From assembly GCF_900091625.1 (NCBI RefSeq), contig NZ_FMIC01000002.1, positions 4,340,001 through 4,404,000 on the forward strand: a DNA stretch of 64,000 nucleotides, in the 5' to 3' direction. Origin of the DNA: Micromonospora peucetia (GTDB lineage: Bacteria; Actinomycetota; Actinomycetes; Mycobacteriales; Micromonosporaceae). Made by a program: the position numbers and the translations under genes. The notes beneath the pieces were generated by a model. The model ran no database searches, was not told where the DNA came from, and saw nothing but the letters and a program-made list of their open reading frames with translations. This document shows, in pieces, positions 1-7,637 of the stretch (positions are counted from its first letter, which is position 1; each line of letters begins with the position of its first letter).

Positions 1-1
1 G

Positions 2-199
2 GACCGGCGGCCGTGGCTGACGCCCGCTGCGGCGGCGGTCGTCGCCGACCTGCTCACCGACGGGCGGGCCGTCCCGCCCGGGCTGGGCTGGGACCGGCTC
101 ACGCTGATCCGCAAGGCGACCGGCCGGGTCGGCCTCGACGACCGCGAGCGGGCGGTCGTCGACGCCGCCGGCTTCCGCTGGCTCTCCTTCGGCGGCTGA
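2..199 (+). CDS. C-terminal end of an unrecognised protein (5' partial)
   Basis: An open frame enters from the left edge and stops with TGA at 197-199, giving 65 residues with strong actinobacterial codon bias (G/C in nearly every third position). The tail contains a WDRLTLIRKATG segment and ends in SFGG. I do not recognise the family. The start lies outside the window. It is followed by the convergent DUF1028 gene. Confidence 0.6.
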   Translation, partial: DRRPWLTPAAAAVVADLLTDGRAVPPGLGWDRLTLIRKATGRVGLDDRERAVVDAAGFRWLSFGG

Positions 200-293
200 C
201 CGGGCAGGGCACTGAGCCGAGTGCGCGGGCCCGCGCCCGCCGCGTGCGGTTCGTGCCTGTCGCGCAGGACCCGGGCCCGGCCCGGCGAGTCTG

Positions 294-1175
294 TCAGGCG
301 TCGGCGCCGAGCGGGTCGGCCGCCGGGCGCGGCGCGGGTACGTGTGGGGCGGTCCTGCGCAGGTGGTCCAGCACGACCGGGTCGATCCGGCCGGGCACCA
401 GGCGCTCCTCCAGGTTCTCCAGACCGGCCCAGGAGAAGAGCGCCTCCTCCGGCCGGGCCGGGTCGACCGGGTGGCCGAGCGTGGCCAGCAGCGCGCCGAC
501 CTCGGCGGCGACCGCGCCCGTCAGGTCGAGCAGGGTGGCCGGGTCGGGCCGGCCGAAGAACAGGGTGTGCACCGCGAGCAGCCGTCCCAGCTCGGTCACC
601 GGATCGGGGTGGTCGTCGACCCGCAGGTCGACCATGACGTCGCTGCTGTCGTACCCGCCGCCGCGCTCGACCACCAGCAGCCCGGCGCTCTGCCGGCCGC
701 GCCGGTCGCCGCCGGCCCGGTCCCCGGCGCTTAGCGCGGCGACCAGCCGATCGGGAAACGGCAGCGCGGCCCCGCCCAGCCAGGCGTCTCGCATCGCGTC
801 GATCACCTGCGGACCGGCCAGGATGTTGCCCTGCGCGGCCCAGCCGTCCCCGGCCTGGCCGCCGGCCCACGGGTGGCAGCTCGGCCCGGTCCAGGTCGCG
901 CCCGCGCCGCTGGTGGCGACGACGCCGAGCTGGCGATGGTCGCGGTCCGGGTCGGCGGCGACCAGCCCGGCCACCACGTCGGCGGCAGCCACCCCGGTGC
1001 GCAGCAGCGTCAGCCCCTGCGGGCGGTAGGCGAGGTTGACGTGGGCCTGGGTGGCGAGCGCACCGATCTCGGCCTCGGCGGCCGGCACCAGGGCGCCGGC
1101 GGCCAGGAACCTGCTGGCCACGACGACGCCGTGGTGCCGACCGTCATCGGAGCGGGCGACGAGCGAGAAGGTCAC
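294..1175 (-). CDS. DUF1028 family protein
   Basis: This 293-residue protein has the DUF1028 look. It starts with MTFSLVARS, continues with GVVVAS and an ATQAHVNLAYRPQGL-like segment, and carries the glycine-rich NILAG region in the middle. DUF1028 proteins belong to the Ntn-hydrolase-like fold, but their reaction is not established and some members are fused to peptidoglycan-binding domains. No signal peptide or membrane helix is visible. The gene sits downstream of the ABC permease on the same strand with only 9 bp between them, so it may be read through from the transporter operon. The start follows the only good ATG. Function remains inferred from family resemblance only. Confidence 0.8.
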   Translation of the reverse strand: MTFSLVARSDDGRHHGVVVASRFLAAGALVPAAEAEIGALATQAHVNLAYRPQGLTLLRTGVAAADVVAGLVAADPDRDHRQLGVVATSGAGATWTGPSCHPWAGGQAGDGWAAQGNILAGPQVIDAMRDAWLGGAALPFPDRLVAALSAGDRAGGDRRGRQSAGLLVVERGGGYDSSDVMVDLRVDDHPDPVTELGRLLAVHTLFFGRPDPATLLDLTGAVAAEVGALLATLGHPVDPARPEEALFSWAGLENLEERLVPGRIDPVVLDHLRRTAPHVPAPRPAADPLGADA

Positions 1176-1184
1176 GTCTGGAGA

Positions 1185-1949
1185 CTAGCTCCAGCGGAAC
1201 AGGAACGCGGCGACGGTCGCACCGACGACTGCGGTGATCGCCAGACCTGCCAGGTTCGATGCGTCGACCGAGGCCCCCGCCCAGGCGCTGGAGAGCGCCT
1301 CGACAGTGGCGCCGAACGGCAGCCACGAGGCGGCCCGGGCCACCGGTTCCGGTAGGGAAGCGGTGCCGCCGAACAACCCGCCGACGGCCCCGAGGGCGAA
1401 GAAGGCGACCAGGCCGATGGCGACCGCAGAATTCGGGGTGGGTGCTACCGAGGCGACGATCATGCCCAGCCCGTACATCGCGGCCACCGAGAGCCCGACC
1501 ACGGCGAGCGCCATGCCGACGTCGGCCGGCGGACGTGCGCCGAAGCCGACGACAGCGACGGCGTACGCCAGCCCGATCCCCACCACCGCCTGCGCCAGGC
1601 TCACCACCATCTGGGCGACGAGCACCATCGCCGGCGACGCGGGGGTGACCGCGAGCCGGCGCAACACCCCGCTGCGGCGGTAGTAGGCCAGGAAGCTCGG
1701 CATGTTCACGATGCCGATCGTGGCGAGGACGATGGTGAAGACCAGCGGAAGGACGAAGAGGTCCAGCGCCGAGCGCCCACCGGCAACCTCCTGGTCACCG
1801 GCGGCAGCGGCATTCATGACCAGAATCAACAGCGGCAGGCCCAACGGTACGACCAGCCCGGCCGTGTCCCGCACGACCATCTTCGCCTCGCACCGGATCA
1901 GGGTCAGCCACGAGCCTGCCCCGGGCCGTCGTACGGTCACCTCGATCAT
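1185..1949 (-). CDS. ABC-2 type multidrug/lipid exporter permease
   Basis: The protein has 254 residues with about six hydrophobic helices, typical of an ABC-2 (DrrB/YadH-like) permease. After a short cytoplasmic N-terminus (MIEVTVRRPG) come helices beginning near GLVVPLGLPLLILV, then the conserved SFLAYYRRSGVLRRLAVTP-type loop between helices 2 and 3, and further helices to the C-terminus. Its ATG overlaps the stop codon of the ATPase gene as ATGA (1946-1949), so the two are translationally coupled. It would form the membrane half of an exporter with unknown substrate. The divergent sensor kinase pair upstream suggests control by envelope stress or a toxic compound; that link is inference. 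Confidence 0.9.
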   Translation of the reverse strand: MIEVTVRRPGAGSWLTLIRCEAKMVVRDTAGLVVPLGLPLLILVMNAAAAGDQEVAGGRSALDLFVLPLVFTIVLATIGIVNMPSFLAYYRRSGVLRRLAVTPASPAMVLVAQMVVSLAQAVVGIGLAYAVAVVGFGARPPADVGMALAVVGLSVAAMYGLGMIVASVAPTPNSAVAIGLVAFFALGAVGGLFGGTASLPEPVARAASWLPFGATVEALSSAWAGASVDASNLAGLAITAVVGATVAAFLFRWS

Positions 1950-2677
1950 GCGTTCTCCTCCGTGACGAGTTCCTTGCCGGTGAGGCGGACGAACGCCTCC
2001 TCCAGGTTCGCGGCGCCGGCCCGGGCGACCAGCCCGGCCGGGGTGTCCAGTGCGACGACTCGGCCGGCGTCGAGCAGCACGACCCGGTCGCAGAGCCGCT
2101 GGACCTCGTCCATCGCGTGGCTGACCAGCAGCACGGTCTCGTCGCGCAGCCCCTCGACACCCGCCCACATGCGTCTGCGGGCGCGGGGATCCAGCCCGGT
2201 GGTGAGTTCGTCGAGGATCACCACCTGCGGGCGGCCGACCAGGGCCAGAGCTATGGAGAGGCGCTGCTGCTGGCCACCGGAGAGCTTCTCGAATCGCGTC
2301 CTTCTCTGCGCACGCAGCTCGACCAGGTCGAGCAGTTCGTCGGCGGGCCGCGGGTCGGGATAGAAGCTGCGGTAGAGGCCGAGCAGCTCACCGACGGTCA
2401 GAGCCGCATGCAGCTCGGCCTGCTGCAACTGCACGCCGAGCAGCTGGCGTACGGCCGCGCGATCCCGGCGCGGGTCCCGGCCGAGCACCCGGACGCGTCC
2501 CCGGTCGGGGACCCGCAGGCCGGCGATCAGCTCGATCATCGTCGTCTTGCCGGCCCCGTTGACGCCCAGGACGCCCAGCACCTCACCGGGGGCCACCGTC
2601 AGGCTGACGTCGTCGACGGCGACGACGTCGCCATACCGTTTGTGCAGGTTCTCGACCTCGATGGCGGGTTGGCTCAT
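1946..2677 (-). CDS. ABC exporter ATP-binding protein
   Basis: This 243-residue ATPase has all ABC motifs. The Walker A GVNGAGKTT lies at about residues 38-46, followed by a Q-loop region, the signature LSGGQQQR, Walker B VILDELTTGLD, and an H-loop in LLVSHAMDE. The family is DrrA/CcmA-like, which partners ABC-2 permeases to export drugs or lipids. The chosen start is the ATG giving MSQPAIEVENLHKRYG, because family alignment begins there. A much longer open frame extends upstream, but it is only the antisense of the kinase genes. It is coupled to the permease by a 4-bp overlap and divergent from the histidine kinase, with about 110 bp between them that should hold both promoters. Confidence 0.93.
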   Translation of the reverse strand: MSQPAIEVENLHKRYGDVVAVDDVSLTVAPGEVLGVLGVNGAGKTTMIELIAGLRVPDRGRVRVLGRDPRRDRAAVRQLLGVQLQQAELHAALTVGELLGLYRSFYPDPRPADELLDLVELRAQRRTRFEKLSGGQQQRLSIALALVGRPQVVILDELTTGLDPRARRRMWAGVEGLRDETVLLVSHAMDEVQRLCDRVVLLDAGRVVALDTPAGLVARAGAANLEEAFVRLTGKELVTEENA

Positions 2678-2788
2678 GCCCCCATGCTGGGCGACACCAC
2701 CCGTCCGCCGCCTGTGCCGGAGGTCAGCCTCGCCGGCCATGACTTTCGGCACCCGTGGCCCGCCGGCCGCGGTGGCTAGGGTGGCCTC

Positions 2789-3895
2789 ATGCGGCGGCTG
2801 GGACTTGATGAGTGGTCCGGCGTGGTGATGCTCGTCGTGTGTGTGGGCGTCGGGTCGCCGGTGATGCTCGGCCTGGTCGAACCGGACATTCCGGCTCTGG
2901 TGTGGGTGGGGCTCTTCGTGGTCACCCTGGGCGCGGCGCTCGTCTCCGTGGTCGAGTGGGGACAAGCGGCCCAGCGGTGGGCGGCCTACGGCACGGCGGT
3001 GGTCGCCGGCTGGGGCGTGGTCGCGACCGCCCCCCGTGCCGGCATGCTGCCGATCCTGCTGGTGGTGATCGCCGCGCTCGGGCCGGAAACCGTCCGGCTG
3101 CCGGTCAACCTGCTGGTGATCGCGCTGAACACGGTCGTGATCGCCCTGACCGTCAGCCGGATCCACGACGACCCGGTCGAGCCGCTCGCCGCCGGGGTGT
3201 TCTACGGGCTCATCCAGATCGCGACGGCGTTCAGCGTGACCGCGATCCGACGCGAGCAGCAGCACCGTCGGGAGCTTGCCCAGGCACACGTCGAGCTGCG
3301 GGCGGCCAGCCTGCTGCTGGCCGGGTCCGCCCGCACGGCGGAACGGCTGCGCATCTCCCGCGAGCTGCACGATCTGCTCGGTCACCAGCTCACCATCCTC
3401 ACCCTGGAGCTGGAGGCGGCCCGACACCGCGAGGGCGACCCGGCGCGGGAACATGTCGAACGGGCCGGCAGGGTGGCCCGTGAGGTGCTCGCCGACGTCC
3501 GCGGCACCGTCAGCGCGCTGCGCGCCGGGTCCGCCGCCGATCTCGCGGAGGCGCTGCGCGACGTCGGCCGCGACATCCCCGGACTCGACGTGACGGTCGA
3601 GGTGGGGGAGGACGTCGAGGCGAACGAGGAACAGACCGCGGCACTCGTCCGGGCCGTACAGGAGATCATCACCAACACGCTCCGGCACGCCGACGCGCGC
3701 GAGCTGGGAGTCACGATCGTCCGTGACGGTGACGTGATCCGACTGACCGCGGTCGACGACGGGCAGGGCGTCCGGGACGTGATCCCCGGCAACGGGCTGC
3801 GGGGCATCGCGGAGCGGTTCGCGCCACTCGGCGGGGAGATCGCGTACGACGGCAGCTCGGGCTTCCGGGTGACCGCCCGGATGCCGGCCCGGTGA
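2789..3895 (+). CDS. Sensor histidine kinase, DesK/NarL type
   Basis: This 368-residue kinase has an N-terminal sensor of about five membrane helices (residues 10-150) with almost no extracellular loops, so it probably senses within the membrane. A HisKA_3 dimerisation segment follows with the phospho-acceptor in ELHDLLGHQLT (His194). The C-terminal HATPase domain has the N-box AVQEIITNTLRHADA, a DDGQGV box and a GNGLRGIAERFAPLGG G-box. The 49-bp gap to the response regulator shows an operon. It is transcribed away from the ABC exporter, an arrangement common for kinases that control the neighbouring exporter (inference). Confidence 0.93.
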   Translation: MRRLGLDEWSGVVMLVVCVGVGSPVMLGLVEPDIPALVWVGLFVVTLGAALVSVVEWGQAAQRWAAYGTAVVAGWGVVATAPRAGMLPILLVVIAALGPETVRLPVNLLVIALNTVVIALTVSRIHDDPVEPLAAGVFYGLIQIATAFSVTAIRREQQHRRELAQAHVELRAASLLLAGSARTAERLRISRELHDLLGHQLTILTLELEAARHREGDPAREHVERAGRVAREVLADVRGTVSALRAGSAADLAEALRDVGRDIPGLDVTVEVGEDVEANEEQTAALVRAVQEIITNTLRHADARELGVTIVRDGDVIRLTAVDDGQGVRDVIPGNGLRGIAERFAPLGGEIAYDGSSGFRVTARMPAR

Positions 3896-3944
3896 CCGGG
3901 GTGCTCCAGACGACCCGGGCAGCCGGAACGACCGGAGTGCCGGC

Positions 3945-4589
3945 GTGACCAGGGTCGTCGTGGTCGACGACCAGACGCTGGTCCGGCAGGGCATCCGCAC
4001 CCTGCTCGACATGGCCGGCATCGAGGTGGTCGGCGAGGCGGACGACGGTGAGGCGGCCCTGGGCGTGATCGACGCGACCCGGCCCGACGTCGTCCTGCTC
4101 GACCTGCGGATGCCGCGTCGGGACGGCATCTGGGCCCTTCGACGGCTGCGCGAGCGCGAGGCGGACGTACCGGTGCTGGTGCTCACCACCTTCGACGACG
4201 ACACCCTCGTCCTCGACGCCCTGCGCGCCGGAGCGCGGGGCTACCTGCTCAAGGACGTCACGCTGGAGCAGCTGACCCGGGCGGTCGAGACCCTTGCCGC
4301 GGGCGGAACGCTCATCGCCGTGTCGATCACCGATCGGCTCCTGCGCGCCATCCGTTCGGCGCCGTCCCCGATCGGGGTGAGCGCTCCGCCGTCGCAGGAA
4401 CTCACCGAGCGGGAACTGGACGTGCTGCGGCTGGTCGCCGAGGGCTACACCAACCGGGAGATCGCCGGCCTGCTCTTCCTCGCGGAGGGGACGGTCAAGA
4501 ACCACGTGTCGGCGATCCTCTTCAAGCTCGGCGCCCGGGACCGCACCAACGCGGTGCTGCGGGCGTTGCACGAGGGCGTCCTGCGATAG
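3945..4589 (+). CDS. NarL/LuxR-family response regulator
   Basis: This 214-residue regulator starts with GTG. The receiver domain has the acidic pair at VVVDDQ, the phosphorylation site Asp53 in LLDLRMPRRDG, the conserved Thr in VLVLTTFDDD and Lys in GYLLKDV. The C-terminal LuxR-type helix-turn-helix runs from LTERELDVLRLVAEG through NREIAGLLFLAEGTVKNHVS to RDRTNAVL. It is the cognate partner of the kinase immediately upstream. The likely target is the intergenic region shared with the ABC exporter, though no binding site was identified by eye. Confidence 0.94.
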   Translation: MTRVVVVDDQTLVRQGIRTLLDMAGIEVVGEADDGEAALGVIDATRPDVVLLDLRMPRRDGIWALRRLREREADVPVLVLTTFDDDTLVLDALRAGARGYLLKDVTLEQLTRAVETLAAGGTLIAVSITDRLLRAIRSAPSPIGVSAPPSQELTERELDVLRLVAEGYTNREIAGLLFLAEGTVKNHVSAILFKLGARDRTNAVLRALHEGVLR

Positions 4590-4656
4590 AGCCGACGCGA
4601 GTGGGATCCCCGACCGGATCTTGCTCTGCGGCCCGGCGAGCGGGCACCATCGACCG

Positions 4657-5649
4657 ATGACGACGCGATGGGGCATGACGGTGCCGCTGGACGGCATCCC
4701 GCTCGCCGAGCACGCCGCGGTCTACGCGGCCCTCGACGCCGCCGGGTTCACCGACGTCTGGTCCTCCGAGGTCAACGGGGCCGACGCGTTCACCCCACTG
4801 GCGCTCGCCGCCGCCTGGCAACCCCGGCTGCGCCTGGGCACCGCGATCACGCCGGCCTTCACCCGGGGCCCGGGCCTGCTGGCGATGAGCGCGGCGGCAC
4901 TCGCCGACGCCGCCCCCGGCCGGTTCGCGCTCGGCATCGGCGCGTCCTCACCGGTCGTCGTCCGCAACTGGAACGCGGTGCCGTTCGACGAACCGTTCCG
5001 GCGCACCCGCGACGTGCTGCGGTTCCTGCGCGCCGCGTTGTCCGGCGAGACCGTCGACGGCGAGTTCGACACCTTCGCCGTGCGCCGGTTCACCCTGGAG
5101 CGCAAGCCGGCCGTGCCACCGCCGGTGCTGCTCGCCGCGCTGCGCCCGGGGATGCTGCGGCTGGCCGGCGCCGAGGCCGACGGTGTCATCCTGAACTGGC
5201 TCGCCGCCGCCGACGTGCCACGGGCGCTCGCCGAGGTGGGCGAACGGCGCCCCGGCTTCGAGGTGGTCGCCCGGATCTTCGTCTGCCCCACCTCCGACGC
5301 CGGGTACGCCCGGTCCCTGGGCCGCAGGCTGATCACCAGCTATCTCACTGTCCCCGCGTACGCCGAGTTCCACCGCTGGCTGGGCCGGGATGAGGCGCTC
5401 GGTCCGATGTGGCGGGCCTGGGCCGCCGGGGACCGGCGCGGCGCGGGCGCGGCGGTGCCCGACGAGGTGGTCGACGCCCTGGTGCTGCACGGCTCGCCCG
5501 AACACTGCCGCGAGCAGGTCCGCCGCTACGCCGACGCCGGTGTGGACGTGCCGGTGCTGGCCCTGCTGCCCACCCCCGAAGCGGCCGGCGGCGGAGCGGC
5601 GGCGCTGGGCGAGACGGTCACGCGGCTGGGCGGGGGTGGGTCGCGGTGA
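4657..5649 (+). CDS. LLM-class F420-dependent oxidoreductase
   Basis: This 330-residue protein has the TIM-barrel luciferase-like monooxygenase pattern. Strand 1 is WGMTVPLDG, followed by ALDAAGFTDVWSSEVNGADAF, RLGTAITPAFTRGP, and the diagnostic GRFALGIGASSPVVVRNWN phosphate-binding turn. A late GSPEHCREQVRRYADAGVDVPVL segment closes the barrel. Such enzymes in actinobacteria usually use reduced F420 to reduce or oxidise small molecules. The start MTTRWGM is preferred over an upstream in-frame ATG because homology begins there. Its stop overlaps the GTG of the next gene (GTGA), so it is coupled to the SDR; the pair probably act in one redox pathway of unknown substrate. Confidence 0.88.
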   Translation: MTTRWGMTVPLDGIPLAEHAAVYAALDAAGFTDVWSSEVNGADAFTPLALAAAWQPRLRLGTAITPAFTRGPGLLAMSAAALADAAPGRFALGIGASSPVVVRNWNAVPFDEPFRRTRDVLRFLRAALSGETVDGEFDTFAVRRFTLERKPAVPPPVLLAALRPGMLRLAGAEADGVILNWLAAADVPRALAEVGERRPGFEVVARIFVCPTSDAGYARSLGRRLITSYLTVPAYAEFHRWLGRDEALGPMWRAWAAGDRRGAGAAVPDEVVDALVLHGSPEHCREQVRRYADAGVDVPVLALLPTPEAAGGGAAALGETVTRLGGGGSR

Positions 5650-6437
5650 ACCTCACCGACCGGGTGGCAGTGATCACCGGTGGGGCCGGTGGCATCGGCT
5701 CGGCCCTGGCCCGCCGCTTTGCCGCCGAGGGTGCGGCCGTCGTGGTGGTGGCCGACCTCGACGCCGACGCGGCCCGCGCGGTGGCCGACGGCGTCGGCCC
5801 GGTCGCCCACGCCGTCAGGCTGGACGTGACCGACGAGGAGCAGGTCCGCGCGCTGGTCGCCGAGACCGAGCAGCGGTACGGCCGGATCGACCTGTTCTGC
5901 GCCAACGCGGGCGTCACCTCCGGCGGCGGGATGGAGGTCGACGACGCCGGCTGGGACCGGGCCTGGCGGGTGAACGTGCTCTCCCACGTATACGCGGCCC
6001 GGGCGGTGCTCCCGGCGATGCTGGCCCGGGGCAGCGGCTACCTGCTGCACACCTGCTCGGCGGCGGGTGTGCTGACCTCGGTCGGCGACGCCCCGTACGC
6101 CACCACCAAGCATGCGGCCGTCGGCTTCGCCGAGTGGCTCTCCGTCACCTACCGCGATCAGGGCGTCCGGATCAGCGCACTGTGCCCGCAGGGCGTGGAC
6201 ACGCCCATGCTGGCCGACGGGCTGGCCGCCGGGCATCTGGGCGCCCGCGTCGTGGCCGCCTCCGGCGCGGTGCTCACCGGGGACCAGGTCGCGGACGCGG
6301 TGGTCGCCGGCCTCGCCGAGGAGCGCTTCCTCATCCTGCCGCACCCCGAGGTCGCCGCCTACGCCCGCCGCCGAGCGGAGGACCCGGACGGCTGGCAGTC
6401 CGGCCTGCGCAAACTGGTCCGCCGCCTCCGGGCCTAG
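5646..6437 (+). CDS. Short-chain dehydrogenase/reductase
   Basis: This 263-residue classical SDR has the nucleotide-binding TGGAGGIG at residues 11-18, an adenine-side Asp in VVVVADLDAD suggesting NAD(H), the structural NAG motif in LFCANAGV, and the catalytic Ser138-Tyr151-Lys155 triad (TCSAAG, YATTK). The GTG start overlaps the stop of the upstream LLM gene by 4 bp, a translational coupling that argues for a joint function. The C-terminus ends in a basic helix. The substrate cannot be read from sequence. Related SDRs act on hydroxysteroid-like or polyol substrates. Confidence 0.92.
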   Translation: MNLTDRVAVITGGAGGIGSALARRFAAEGAAVVVVADLDADAARAVADGVGPVAHAVRLDVTDEEQVRALVAETEQRYGRIDLFCANAGVTSGGGMEVDDAGWDRAWRVNVLSHVYAARAVLPAMLARGSGYLLHTCSAAGVLTSVGDAPYATTKHAAVGFAEWLSVTYRDQGVRISALCPQGVDTPMLADGLAAGHLGARVVAASGAVLTGDQVADAVVAGLAEERFLILPHPEVAAYARRRAEDPDGWQSGLRKLVRRLRA

Positions 6438-6505
6438 CCTCGCGCGCAGCCGCGGAGGGCAATCGGCTGGTACCGCTGCCCCACAACACCAGAGAGGATC
6501 GTGGC

Positions 6506-7048
6506 ATGTCCAGCGACCGTCTCATGCGCATCCACAGCGCCGAGTTCCAGGCCATGTCCGAGAGGGTCCTGCGGGTCACCGAGCTCACCTCCCGCCTGAA
6601 CGTCCTGCCCTTCGAGGACGAAGCGGGCAAGGCGGGACTGTTCGAACAGATCCTCGGCAAGCCGCTGCTGGCGAAAACCACGATCTATCCGCCCTTCTAC
6701 ACGGACCACGGCCTTCACCTGGACCTCGCTGAGCGCGTGTTCATCAACCAGAACTGCACGTTCCTGGACTACGCCGGCATCCGGCTCGGCGAGCGCGTGA
6801 TGGTCGGACCAAAAGCCACGTTCATCACCGTCGGTCATCCGGTCGATCCCGAGGAGCGACGGGGGTGGCTGAGTGGCGCGCCCATCGATGTGGCAGAGAA
6901 CGTGTGGATCGGCGCCGGCGCCACGATCCTGCCCGGCGTCAGCATCGGCCGTGATGCCGTGGTCGCCGCTGGCGCGGTCGTGGCCGAGGACGTTCCGCCG
7001 GCAAGTCTGGTGACCGGCGGCAAGGCAACCGTGCACCGACGGTGGTGA
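6506..7048 (+). CDS. Maltose/galactoside O-acetyltransferase-like hexapeptide protein
   Basis: This 180-residue protein contains the left-handed beta-helix of the LacA/Maa/NodL group. The N-terminal helical section is followed by NQNCTFLDYAGIRLGERVMVGPKATF, the catalytic-histidine region TVGHPVDPEER, then repeats NVWIGAGATILPGVSIGRDAVVAAGAVV. It would transfer acetyl from acetyl-CoA to a sugar or similar hydroxyl. A purine-rich AGAGAGGA sits about 8 bases before the ATG. It lies 68 bp after the SDR, so co-transcription is possible. Confidence 0.87.
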   Translation: MSSDRLMRIHSAEFQAMSERVLRVTELTSRLNVLPFEDEAGKAGLFEQILGKPLLAKTTIYPPFYTDHGLHLDLAERVFINQNCTFLDYAGIRLGERVMVGPKATFITVGHPVDPEERRGWLSGAPIDVAENVWIGAGATILPGVSIGRDAVVAAGAVVAEDVPPASLVTGGKATVHRRW

Positions 7049-7171
7049 CGACCTCTCCGAAGTCGCGCTGACAAGTCCATGCGTATTGCCAGCACACCTG
7101 GCCCTCGGGTGGGGAGCGGGTAGGTCGACCTGCGGAAATCGAACTGGTATGGCCTCTCTACGATCCCGATC

Positions 7172-7621
7172 ATGACGTACCAGCCGATGCCTGTGCCCAC
7201 CCCGAAACCCAACCGGACGCTCCGCACGGTCCTGATCGTCGTCGCCGCCGTGGTGGCGCTCTGCTGTCTGGGTGGCCTCGGTGGCGGATTCTGGCTCTAC
7301 CGCACCTACGACAATGCGGCAGGGCCGGCTCGCGAGGCCACGGCGGCGTACCTGGACGACGTGCGAGCCGGCGACTACCAGGCCGCCTACGGGCGGCTGT
7401 GCGAGAGGGTACGCGAGGTCACCACGCCGGAGGAGTTCACCCGCGTCCAGTCCGCGCAGGAGAAGATCAGAAGCTACAAGTTCACCGGCACGAGTGTGTC
7501 CAACAACAACGGCCGGGTCCGTGGGAACGTCACCGTCAGGATCGTCAAGGAGACGGGTGCGGAGCTCACCCAGAGCGTTCCGCTCGTCAAGGAGAGCGGT
7601 GAGTGGCGCGTCTGCCAGTAG
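7172..7621 (+). CDS. Membrane-anchored small protein, DUF4878-like
   Basis: This 149-residue protein has a short proline-rich cytoplasmic N-terminus, one membrane helix (about residues 19-45, VLIVVAAVVALCCLGGLGGG) and an exported domain. That domain contains the pattern ATAAYLDDVRAGDYQAAYGRL, typical of NTF2-like DUF4878 or lumazine-binding-type accessory domains in actinobacteria. The C-terminus ends with a GEWRVCQ strand. The function is unknown. It is convergent with the transglutaminase-like gene, 16 bp away. Confidence 0.75.
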   Translation: MTYQPMPVPTPKPNRTLRTVLIVVAAVVALCCLGGLGGGFWLYRTYDNAAGPAREATAAYLDDVRAGDYQAAYGRLCERVREVTTPEEFTRVQSAQEKIRSYKFTGTSVSNNNGRVRGNVTVRIVKETGAELTQSVPLVKESGEWRVCQ

Positions 7622-7637
7622 CCCGTCGCGGGGAGGC

